NCBI GenBank assembly: GCA_963704025.1
Contig: CAVPGP010000005.1
Coordinates: 1-64,000 of the forward strand
Direction: 5' to 3'
DNA: 64,000 nt
Source: CAVPGP01 sp963704025
Lineage (GTDB): Bacteria; Actinomycetota; Thermoleophilia; Gaiellales; Gaiellaceae
Shown here: positions 43,543 through 50,839 of the stretch, one piece after another
Position numbering within the stretch: the stretch's first letter is position 1
Layout of the letters: the number at the start of each line of letters is the position of its first letter
Made by a program: the position numbers and the translations under genes
Notes under the pieces: generated by a model
The model's input: only the letters and a program-made list of their open reading frames with translations
Databases searched by the model: none
Told to the model about the DNA's origin: nothing

Positions 43543-43892
43543 CGGAACGCCGCCTCGCGCAGCCCCGACGGCGCCTTCAGGAAGTAGCTCTCCCGCACCC
43601 ACTCGAGCGCCGTCTGGAGCGTCTCCTCGTCCGTGACGGTGACGGTGACCCAGCCGTAGCGGCCGACGTGGCTCGCCGGGCGCACGAACGGGAGCAGCGC
43701 CCCGATCTCACGCTCCTCGGCGCCGACCTTCATCGTCACCTCGAGCGGTCGCTCGCCCGTCAGCAGCGCGAAGAGCTTGTTCTCCGGCACCTTGAAGACG
43801 GGGAAGCCCCACGGCGCGTCCTCGTAGGACTCTGGGAACGAGAGCGCCAGCTCGCGCACGCGGGCGGCGGCCGATTCGGGCGAGAACCGCAC
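43539..43892 (-). CDS. MmcQ/YjbR-family protein
   Basis: 117 residues from GTG at 43892. The double-wing fold of MmcQ/YjbR is visible: ALSFPESYEDAPWGFPVFKV, KLFALLTGERPLEVTMKV, and SHVGRYGWVTVTVTDEETL. These proteins are proposed DNA-binding or cyclophilin-like stand-alone domains of unknown function. First gene of the three-gene coupled set with the two acetyltransferases. Confidence 0.82.
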   Translation of the reverse strand: MRFSPESAAARVRELALSFPESYEDAPWGFPVFKVPENKLFALLTGERPLEVTMKVGAEEREIGALLPFVRPASHVGRYGWVTVTVTDEETLQTALEWVRESYFLKAPSGLREAAFR

Positions 43893-43919
43893 GACGAAAA
43901 TGTAGGCGATCCGGACCGA

Positions 43920-44813
43920 TCAGTCCTCCCGGCGGGCACGCCGCTCCTCGATCGCAAGCGCGACGAGCCCGAGCGCGACCGCGAACCAGAGCGTCGCCAG
44001 CCGCACGAGCACCGTCGCGGCGGCGGCGCTCGCCTGCGAGACGTCGCCGAGCCGGTGGAAGAGCCCCGTCATCGAGCCCTCGGCGACGAGCAGCCCGCCG
44101 GGGATGAACGACACGGCACCGGCGAGGCTCGCGACGCAGAAGATCGCCGTGGTCTCCGGCAGCGACACGTCGAGGTCGAGGCCGCGAACGCAGACGTACG
44201 CCGCCAGGCACTCGAAGAACCACGAGACGGCGGCGACCACCGTCATCGTCAGCGTCAGCGGGACGTCGAGGAGCTGCACAGCGGCGGCGCGCGCCTCGGC
44301 CAGCCGCTCGAAGCGCGCGAGGAGCGGCGAGCGCACCAGGACGACGAGCCCAGCGAGTCCCGCGAGGACGACGGCCAGCAGGGGCCAGAGCTCACCGCCG
44401 CCGGCCCAGACGATCGCGGCAGCACCGAGCAGGATCACGCCCGTTCCGTCCGTCACCCGCTCCGCGAGCACGATCGGCGCCGAGCGAGCGACGGGCGTTC
44501 CGAAGCTGCGCCGCAGTAGGCCCGACTTCAACAGCTCGCCGATCTTCGCCGGGGAGATCGTCATCGTCAGCCCCGCGAGAAAGATCCCGAAGCTGCGCCC
44601 TCGCGGGATGCGGATCTCGAGTCGCGCGAGGTAGATCTCCCAGCGGAGCCAGCGGATGACGTAGTTGAGAAAGGTCAATGCGAGCGCCAGCGGGAAGAGC
44701 TCCCAGCGGAACTGCTCCAGCGCATCGAGGAGCGCGCCGAAGTCCGCGTATAGGCCGAGCGCGAGCGCCGTCACGGCGGTCAGCGCCGCGACGAGGATCA
44801 GCGACCGTCTCAG
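43920..44813 (-). CDS. Lysylphosphatidylglycerol-synthase-like/flippase-type membrane protein (possible CTG start)
   Basis: 297 residues, about seven membrane helices, of the LPG_synthase_TM/AglD-like family (DUF: RWLRWEIYLARLEIRIP, LAGLTMTISPAKIGELLKSG, the conserved SAERVTDG-like LAERVTDGTGVILLG, and SFIPGGLLVAEGSMTGLF). No ATG, GTG or TTG occurs between the frame's last upstream stop region and the first helix. CTG at 44813 overlaps the UbiA stop (CTGA) and would give MRRSLILVAALTAV. Paired with a polyprenyl-phosphate UbiA enzyme, it may move a lipid-linked intermediate (inference). Confidence 0.8.
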   Translation of the reverse strand: MRRSLILVAALTAVTALALGLYADFGALLDALEQFRWELFPLALALTFLNYVIRWLRWEIYLARLEIRIPRGRSFGIFLAGLTMTISPAKIGELLKSGLLRRSFGTPVARSAPIVLAERVTDGTGVILLGAAAIVWAGGGELWPLLAVVLAGLAGLVVLVRSPLLARFERLAEARAAAVQLLDVPLTLTMTVVAAVSWFFECLAAYVCVRGLDLDVSLPETTAIFCVASLAGAVSFIPGGLLVAEGSMTGLFHRLGDVSQASAAAATVLVRLATLWFAVALGLVALAIEERRARRED

Positions 44814-45712
44814 CTGACCGCGAGTACGATCGCCGCGGTCACGGCCCAGAGCACGACCGTGGCGATCAGCTGCCGGTCGCCCAGCAGCACGCGCTCGGGC
44901 TCCTCGCCGAGGTCGTGCCTGTGGACGAGCAGCAGGTAGCGGAAGACGCCGAACAACACGAACGGGATCGTGACCATCATCCCCCGCGTGTGGACGTCGA
45001 CGGTGTAGAGCCCGTAGGTGATGATCGTGGAGGCCGCCACCACGGCGAGCAGCTGGTCGACGAGCTCCAGCGAATAGCCCTCGAGCACGGGCCGCCCAGG
45101 CGTGCGCTCGGCGCCGACGAGCACGAGCTCGCCGCGCCGCTTCGCGAAGCCGAGGAAGAGCGCCAGCAGCGCCGTGCAGAGGAGCAGCCACTCGGAGATC
45201 GGCACGTCGACGGCCTGCGCGCCCGCGGCGGCCCGGATCACGAAGAGTGCCGCGATCACCATCACGTCGAGCAGCACGACGTGCTTGAGGCCCAGCGAGT
45301 AGGCGGCCTGCAGCGCGAGGAATCCCGCCACATAGACGAGCACGCGCCAGTCGATCGCGAGCGCGATCGCCAGCGCGCCCACGGCCAGCAAGCCGGCGAG
45401 GGTCAACGCCGTGTCGGCGGATACCTCGCCCCTCGCGATCGGGCGGTTTCGCTTGATCGGATGCCTGCGGTCGTCGGCTGCGTCGCGGACGTCGTTCATG
45501 AGGTAGGCCGCGCTCGACGCCCCGCAGAAGGCCACGAAGCAGGCGATAGCCTCGACCCAGCGGACGGCGTCGCCCAGCTTCGCCGCGAAGACGATGCCCG
45601 CGAAGACGAGGAGGTTCTTGAGCCACTGCCTCGGGCGGAGCGCTGCAACGAGCGCATGGGCGGTGCCGCGGCCGGCCGCCGCCTCCACTAGCGTCCGCGG
45701 CGCAGTCGACAC
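44810..45712 (-). CDS. UbiA-family prenyltransferase, decaprenyl-phosphate phosphoribosyltransferase-like
   Basis: 300 residues from GTG at 45712. Nine or so membrane helices and the first Asp-rich motif in YLMNDVRDAADDRRHPIKRN (~70, N-D-x-x-D-x-x-x-D) with the following RPIARGEVS. The opening ALRPRQWLKNLLVFAG and this motif are characteristic of the Rv3806c/UbiA decaprenyl-phosphate 5-phosphoribosyltransferases that start decaprenylphosphoryl-arabinose synthesis. The context (flippase-like gene, sugar epimerase close by) fits cell-envelope glycan synthesis. Its start codon is only 8 bp from that of a divergent gene. Confidence 0.85.
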   Translation of the reverse strand: MSTAPRTLVEAAAGRGTAHALVAALRPRQWLKNLLVFAGIVFAAKLGDAVRWVEAIACFVAFCGASSAAYLMNDVRDAADDRRHPIKRNRPIARGEVSADTALTLAGLLAVGALAIALAIDWRVLVYVAGFLALQAAYSLGLKHVVLLDVMVIAALFVIRAAAGAQAVDVPISEWLLLCTALLALFLGFAKRRGELVLVGAERTPGRPVLEGYSLELVDQLLAVVAASTIITYGLYTVDVHTRGMMVTIPFVLFGVFRYLLLVHRHDLGEEPERVLLGDRQLIATVVLWAVTAAIVLAVS

Positions 45713-45720
45713 GGGGCACG

Positions 45721-46816
45721 ATGTTACTTCGAATACGACAACTCGAGACAGGACCCTTCGTCGCGTTCGCCGCGACTGCAGCGTTGACAACGATCGGTGT
45801 CAGCCTCTTCGCGAGCTCGCACCAGGCAGAGACAGGCGACGGTGGAGCTTACGCCGCGATGGGACACCATCCGCTTTCGTTCCCCCAGTCGCCGCAGGGA
45901 TACCGCATCGGTGTGCCGGCCGTTGTCTGGGCGCTCCACACCCCGGTTCGCGCGACCTTCGTCGCCCTCTCGGTGCTCGGGTTGTCACTGACGTCCGCGC
46001 TCGTGTTTCAGCTGCTGAAGCGACTGATCGGTCGCGGCGTTGCGCCTCGCGGCGTCGCGATCCTCCTCTTGCTCAGGCGTTTTTGTCACGACCGTCACCA
46101 ATCCCTTTCTGGTGGACTCGGTTGCCTACGCAGCACTCACCGGCGCTCTGCTGCTAGCCCTAGCGAGGAGGGTGCTGTCTCTCGCCCTCCTGCTGACCGT
46201 CGGTGTGCTGGTCCACGAGAGCGTTCTCTTCGCGCTTGTGCCCGGTGTGCTGCTGACGCTGCACTCCAAACGGAAGCCGCGCCGCCGCACGGATTGCTCT
46301 CGCCGGATTGCCCGCTCTCATCGCCTATCTCGTCCTGCGCCGCACCGGACTCGTCATCGAGCCCGCGCCCGGCGACTCCTTCTCCTATGCCCACGAGCTA
46401 CGGACCGTGGTTCCCCGGGAACTGCGAGAGGGAGGGGCGAAGCCGGTCGCGAACGCATTGCTTTACTCCTTCGGTGCATGTTGGGTCGCCGCCGCGATCG
46501 CGTTTCGGGGCGCAGCGCGGCCCATCCAGCTCCTGGCGACGTTGTTCATCCCGGTGCTCGTGACACTGCTGCTCGCCTCGGACTGGGCGCGGATCCTGCA
46601 GTTCGGTGCCCCGGCGCTGATCAGTCTCACGGTGTTGGTGCCGTTCGGAGCCCGCGAGCTGATCCTGTTCCTCGCCTGCCTGTTCGCCGACACCGGGGTG
46701 CTCCGCCATCTCGAGCCGGGCGCGGGAAGAAGTACCTCCTCCTGCTCGGCGCGTTCAGCGTCGGGGCGGCGATCGCTCTCCGCGCCAAAAGGCGGGCGCT
46801 CAGCTCAACCGCTTGA
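45721..46816 (+). pseudogene. Polytopic membrane protein, interrupted by three frameshifts
   Basis: The hydrophobic reading moves through all three frames. Frame one from ATG 45721 (GPFVAFAATAALTTIGVSLF, YRIGVPAVVWALHTPVR) breaks at a T-run (46080-46084). The second frame (FLVDSVAYAALTGALLLALA, HESVLFALVPGVLL) breaks near 46277. The third (LPALIAYLVLRRTGLVIEP, PIQLLATLFIPVLVTLLLAS) breaks near 46725, and the last piece (KYLLLLGAFSVGAAIAL) ends TGA at 46816. Restored, it is a ~365-residue protein with about nine helices resembling EpsG-like or glycosyltransferase-C-type membrane proteins; the family is uncertain. It overlaps the convergent epimerase gene by 17 bp. Confidence 0.7.
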
Positions 46817-47837
46817 GCAGCCCGAGCGCCTGCTGGTTCCATGGAACGCGGTGCGTCATCCCGGCGGCTCGGCCGAGCCGGTCACGGTTCGCGAGATACC
46901 AGTCGTAGGTCTCGATCAGCGCCTGCTCGTTCGAGAGACGCGGCGTCCAGCCGAGCATCCGCTGGGCCTTCGACACGTCAACGAACGAGTCCTTGTACGC
47001 CGTCTTGTAGTGCCACTCGGCGAGCGGTGAGAGCCTGAGCCTCTCGAGCAGGCGAAGCGGCGGCACCGCGAGCCACGGCGGAACCGCGCGCAATCGCGCG
47101 CCGGAGCCGGCGTGGTCGATCAGCGCCTGGAGGTCGGAGCGGACTGTGCCGAAGTCCTCTGCACCGACGCTGAGCGCCTCGCCGGCGACGTCGGCGTCCG
47201 CGGCCAGGACGATGGCCTCGACGAGATCCTCGACGGCGAGGAGCTGATAGCGGTTCGACCCGTCGCCGAGGATGGGGATCCTCCTCCCCTCGCGGATCCA
47301 GTCGAACAGGATCTCGAAGACGCCGAGCCGCTCGGCCCCGATGAAGGTCTTCGGCCGGATGATCACCGTCTCGAGCCCGCGCTGCGCGAATTCGGTCGCG
47401 ATGCGCTCGGCCTCGATCTTCGACTCGCCGTAGTGCCCGACCCCGATCAGCGGGTCGTCCTCGAAGATCGGGTGCTTGGCCGGGACGCCGTAGACCGCGG
47501 TCGACGAGATGTCGATTGCGCGGCGGACCCCGGCCTCGAGCGCCGCGGCCATCGTCGTCGCCGTGCCCTCGACGTTCACCGACCGGATCGCGTCGCGCGT
47601 CACCTGGATCGGCAAAGCGGCAGCCGCGTGGACGAGGACGTCTGCCCCGGCGACGAGGCGCCTCACGTCCTCCGGCTTGCGGACGTCGCCGCGGAGCTCC
47701 TCCACCCGGCCCTCGAGCGGCAGGTCGTCGAGCGGCGCCGTGTCGAGCGTCCGCACCTCGTGGCCGTCTGCCACGAGCCGCCGGCAGAGATGGAGCCCGA
47801 GGAAGCCTGCCCCTCCGGTGATCGCCCAGCGCGACAT
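46800..47837 (-). CDS. NAD-dependent epimerase/dehydratase (extended SDR)
   Basis: 345 residues. NAD Rossmann motif AITGGAGFLGLHLCRRL at the N-terminus, GDVRKPEDVRRLV, SSTAVYGVP, catalytic YGESK (~137-141), IIRPKTFIG, and YQLLAVEDLVEAIVLA. A C-terminal substrate-binding extension ends with a basic tail. Typical UDP-/NDP-sugar epimerase or dehydratase; the precise sugar is unknown. Its proximity to UbiA/flippase genes suggests envelope polysaccharide metabolism. Confidence 0.9.
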   Translation of the reverse strand: MSRWAITGGAGFLGLHLCRRLVADGHEVRTLDTAPLDDLPLEGRVEELRGDVRKPEDVRRLVAGADVLVHAAAALPIQVTRDAIRSVNVEGTATTMAAALEAGVRRAIDISSTAVYGVPAKHPIFEDDPLIGVGHYGESKIEAERIATEFAQRGLETVIIRPKTFIGAERLGVFEILFDWIREGRRIPILGDGSNRYQLLAVEDLVEAIVLAADADVAGEALSVGAEDFGTVRSDLQALIDHAGSGARLRAVPPWLAVPPLRLLERLRLSPLAEWHYKTAYKDSFVDVSKAQRMLGWTPRLSNEQALIETYDWYLANRDRLGRAAGMTHRVPWNQQALGLLKRLS

Positions 47838-48175
47838 CCGCCGCAGACTAGCGGCGCCCGCGTGCCGCTCCGCAATAAGCCGTCAGTCCGGGGACTGGTC
47901 GCCGAGCGGACGCGAGCGCGTACGCGAACCTAACGGGAAGGGCGCCCGGAGCCAAGTCCCCGCGGGCCTGGCGTCGAGGCGTTTGAAGCAAATTCCGCGA
48001 GCGCCTCGATAGGACCGGGAGGCGGATGGCACTGACCATCCGGCTAGGCGAATCCTCGCCGCATTCCGGACTGGCCCGCCCTCGGGCTCGCCACTACGGT
48101 GCGACCCGAAAGAGACAGGAGATCGAGCGGGGCTTCGGCTTCGGTCCTCAAATCGTGGTTCGGGGAGGGACGTGG
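47838..48175 (+). other. 338-bp non-coding leader region before the collagen-like gene
   Basis: No gene was found. Consecutive hairpins are present in the plus orientation: TCGAGGCG (47974-47981) with CGCCTCGA (48002-48009), CGGATGG (48023-48029) with CCATCCG (48036-48042), and GGCGA with TCGCC just after (about 48047-48060). This suggests a long structured 5' leader for the collagen-like gene. I could not match it to a known riboswitch class. The ribosome site GGGGAGGG precedes the ATG at 48176. Confidence 0.4.
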
Positions 48176-49389
48176 ATGTACCGTGGAGTGGGGAGACGGG
48201 CGGAGACGATCATCGTCGCCGTCGTAGTTGCAGCAGTCGCGACCGGCGGGCCTGCCGTGGCCGGCGACATCGTGGCGTTCGCAAAGCAGGCCGGTAACTC
48301 GAAGACGGTCAACGGCCTCGGCGCCTCGAAGACGCCCCGTGCCGGCATGCTCCTCCCGCTCAACGCGAAGGGTCTGTTCCCGGCACGCGTGGTCCCCGCG
48401 GGACGCCCGGCGCCGCCGGCGCCGTGGGCGCCGTCGGCCCCGCTGGATCGGCCGGGTCGGCAGGGGCGCCGGGATCTGCCGGGCCGCAGGGCGAGCGCGG
48501 CCTCACCGGCTTGACCGGGGCTGTCGGAGCGGCCGGGGCCGTCGGACCGGCAGGAGCTGTCGGACCGGCAGGAGCTGTCGGACCGGCCGGCGCTGTCGGA
48601 CCGGCGGGGGCTGCGGGGGCCCAGGGGCTGCAGGGCGAGACGGGTCTCAAGGGCGACAAGGGGGACAAGGGAGACACAGGTCTGAAGGGGGAGACGGGCG
48701 ACAAGGGCGATGCCGGACCGAAGGGGGACACCGGCCTGAAGGGGGACAAGGGCGAGAAGGGAGACCAGGGAGCGAACGGGGCCGACGGCCTCCGCGGAGA
48801 CATCGGCCCGGCCGGCGCCGACGGTCCCGGGGGCGCGGCAGGTCCGGCGGGCGCCGACGGTCACACGGGACCCGCAGGCCCTGCAGGCGCGGCAGGCGCC
48901 GACGGTTCGGAGGGCCCGCAAGGACCGGCAGGTCCGCAAGGCCCGCAAGGCCCCGCCGGCGGGCTCGTCTATCCGGCGATCGTGGACATCAACCCGGTGC
49001 CGCGGCCGAGCGCGTCGCACCTCTGGAACGACGTCTTCGTCAGCGACTGGGCCTGGAACAACGCCTACCGGAGGTCGTATCCGGACGGCGACAGCTCGAG
49101 CTACATCGAGTGGAAGGTGCCCCTCGGGGCCGGCACGTGGGACGTCGAGGTGACGCTGATCACGACCGACGACGCCGGGATCATGACGTTCTCGCTCGAC
49201 GGGAACGACGTCGGCTCGGTCGACGGCTACGACTCTCCGAAGACGACGTACAACGTGTCCAAGGAGATCGCGGGCGTCGACGTCCCAGCCTCCGGGATGC
49301 ACACGCTCCGGATCTCGACGGCGACCAAGAACCCCAGCTCGTCCGCATACTTCGGCTACCTCGTCTGGGTGCGGCTCGTTCAACGGTAG
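48176..49389 (+). CDS. Secreted collagen-like (Gly-X-Y repeat) protein, one frameshift
   Basis: ATG at 48176. A signal/anchor segment (ETIIVAVVVAAVATGGPAVA) is followed by ~45 residues of spacer, then ~60 Gly-X-Y triplets including four near-identical 18-bp units (GPAGAV; 48535-48610) and charged GDKGDK/GLKGETGDKG stretches. Last comes a ~135-residue beta-rich C-terminal domain (WNDVFVSDWAWNNAYRRSY, VEVTLITTDDAGIMTFSL). The spacer and repeat are in different frames; adding one G to the G3 run at 48400-48402 joins them perfectly (GTPGAAGAVG). Predicted cell-surface or exported triple-helical protein, possibly an adhesin or spore/biofilm component (inference). The collagen part alone is open from 48424 to 49389. 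Confidence 0.8.
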
Positions 49390-49491
49390 GCGGACAACGC
49401 ACAAGGAGCGGCGGTCGCGGGGAGGCGGCCGCCGCTCCGGCGCGTGCCGGCCGGCCTCCCCGGTGAGCCTCACGCGTTAGCCTCTTTGGGC

Positions 49492-49917
49492 GTGCCGAGT
49501 GTTCCGATCCTTCCGCTCACGGGCGGCTGCAACTGCGGCGGCGTCCGCTACGAGATCAGCGAGCCGCTCGTCTCGGCCGGCTACTGCCACTGCAGGCGGT
49601 GCCAGCGCCGGACGGGAGCGGCGGCCTCGCCGCAGGCGCGCATCGTTCCCGGCTCGTTTCGGATCGTCTCGGGCGAGGAGCTGCTGCGCGAGTGGGACCC
49701 CGGCGACGGCGGCTTTCCGAAGGTGTTCTGCTCGGTCTGCGGGTCGTCCGTGTGGAGCCGCAGCCCGGTCGATCCGGCGGCGATCAGCGTCCGCCTCGGC
49801 ACCTTCGACGGCGATCCAGGCATCCGCCCGTCGCGCCGCACCTGGCTCGAGTCGGCTGCGCCGTGGGAGCCGGTCCCCGAAGACGGCCTCGACCGCTACC
49901 CGCGTGGCTCGGCGTAG
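49492..49917 (+). CDS. GFA/CENP-V family zinc protein (glutathione-dependent formaldehyde-activating type)
   Basis: 141 residues from GTG at 49492 (TTG at 49486 possible). Zinc motifs of the GFA family: GGCNCGGVRYEIS (C-x-C), YCHCRRCQRRTG (C-x-C-x2-C) and KVFCSVCGSSVWSR (C-x2-C). The family includes S-(hydroxymethyl)glutathione synthase and CENP-V-like proteins; most members have unproven activity. Complete. It overlaps the convergent small gene by 22 bp. Confidence 0.85.
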   Translation: MPSVPILPLTGGCNCGGVRYEISEPLVSAGYCHCRRCQRRTGAAASPQARIVPGSFRIVSGEELLREWDPGDGGFPKVFCSVCGSSVWSRSPVDPAAISVRLGTFDGDPGIRPSRRTWLESAAPWEPVPEDGLDRYPRGSA

Positions 49918-50279
49918 CCGGCGTCGACCAGCTCGGTCGGCGTCCGCCCGACCGGCTCGACAGCCCCCGGGTCGTCGTGGCGCATGGCGAAGAGCGGCGG
50001 CTCGGAGCCGCCGTCGCTCCCGCGGACGCCGAGGTAGATCGCCTCGCCGTCCACCTCGGCGACCGCGAAGAAGTCGTCGTCGAGCGCCAGCGGGACGCGG
50101 CGCACGTCGGTGAGCGAGTAGACCGTGATCCCGTTCGCGGTGACGCCGTCCGACAGAGACGACAGAGCGAGGAAGTCGGCCGGCAGCCGGGCGGTCCGAG
50201 AGGAGAGCGCGCGCCGGTTGGGTCTAGCCTCGTCCGGATATCGGCCTCGGCCTCCTGGCAGCCGTCTGGGCGCGGCCAA
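49896..50279 (-). CDS. SMI1/KNR4-like protein, probably N-terminally truncated
   Basis: The C-terminal ~95 residues look like the end of a SMI1/KNR4 (SUKH) domain: RLPADFLALSSLSDGVTANG, DDFFAVAEVDGEAIYLGV, and EPVGRTPTELVDAG. The usual first helix is missing, and the upstream ~35 codons (basic, proline/arginine-rich) look non-coding, so the true start is unclear and the gene may be a remnant. SUKH proteins often act as immunity proteins to contact-dependent toxins; no toxin gene is next to it. Confidence 0.4.
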   Translation of the reverse strand: MAAPRRLPGGRGRYPDEARPNRRALSSRTARLPADFLALSSLSDGVTANGITVYSLTDVRRVPLALDDDFFAVAEVDGEAIYLGVRGSDGGSEPPLFAMRHDDPGAVEPVGRTPTELVDAGYAEPRG

Positions 50280-50305
50280 CGAAAGGCCCCGGTGAAAATC
50301 CAGCG

Positions 50306-50719
50306 TTACGAGGCGTCGCCGTGCTCGAGCTGGCGATCGTACTCGGCTTGGTCGAAATGCCCGAGCGAGGCCTCGATCAGGCCATCGGCGCTGAACTTCC
50401 AGTCCTCGAAGCCGCTGATCCTGACTCTGTGGCCGGTCCCGCCGGGACCCGTATTCGTACCGACGAGCGTCCAGTGGTACTCCGCCCTACCATCGTCAAG
50501 ACGGAGGTCGTCCATCAGCACCTGCATGTCTGGGAAGGCGACCATGAACGACCGAGCAGCTTCAGTGATCGCGGCTCGCCCCACTGACGGAGCACCGTCG
50601 TTGATGGTCAGCGAACCAAGGGCCGCGTAATGCGAGGCGACGCGCTCGGGATCCTGGCTGCACCACGCCTCGGTGTACCGGTGAGCGAACTCCCGCAGCT
50701 GATCCTCGTCAACGGCCAC
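50306..50719 (-). CDS. SnoaL/NTF2-like protein
   Basis: 137-residue single cone-shaped NTF2-like domain (LREFAHRYTEAWCSQDPERV, GRAAITEAARSFMVAFPDMQ, DGRAEYHWTLVGTNTG, GFEDWKFSADGLIEASLGHFD). SnoaL-like members are ester cyclases or isomerases, but many are of unknown function. Complete; stands alone. Confidence 0.85.
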   Translation of the reverse strand: MAVDEDQLREFAHRYTEAWCSQDPERVASHYAALGSLTINDGAPSVGRAAITEAARSFMVAFPDMQVLMDDLRLDDGRAEYHWTLVGTNTGPGGTGHRVRISGFEDWKFSADGLIEASLGHFDQAEYDRQLEHGDAS

Positions 50720-50839
50720 CGCTTCGTCCTGAACTGGATCCTCTCCGAGCGAGACACACTTGTCCAGGCCGCGTGTTGGCCCGGGAGGAAGGTCTGACCT
50801 AACGGCGAGGGGGCGGCGCGGAGAACGTCCACCGCCCGC

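Noticed and set aside
47838..48175. c-di-AMP or c-di-GMP riboswitch before the collagen-like gene
   Set aside because: Short matches such as GGCGAATCC and CGACCCGAA were seen, but the full consensus could not be aligned; reported only as a structured leader.
48535..48610. 18-bp direct repeats that might be a CRISPR or VNTR array
   Set aside because: They are in-frame GPAGAV units of the collagen-like domain; there are no spacers and no cas genes.
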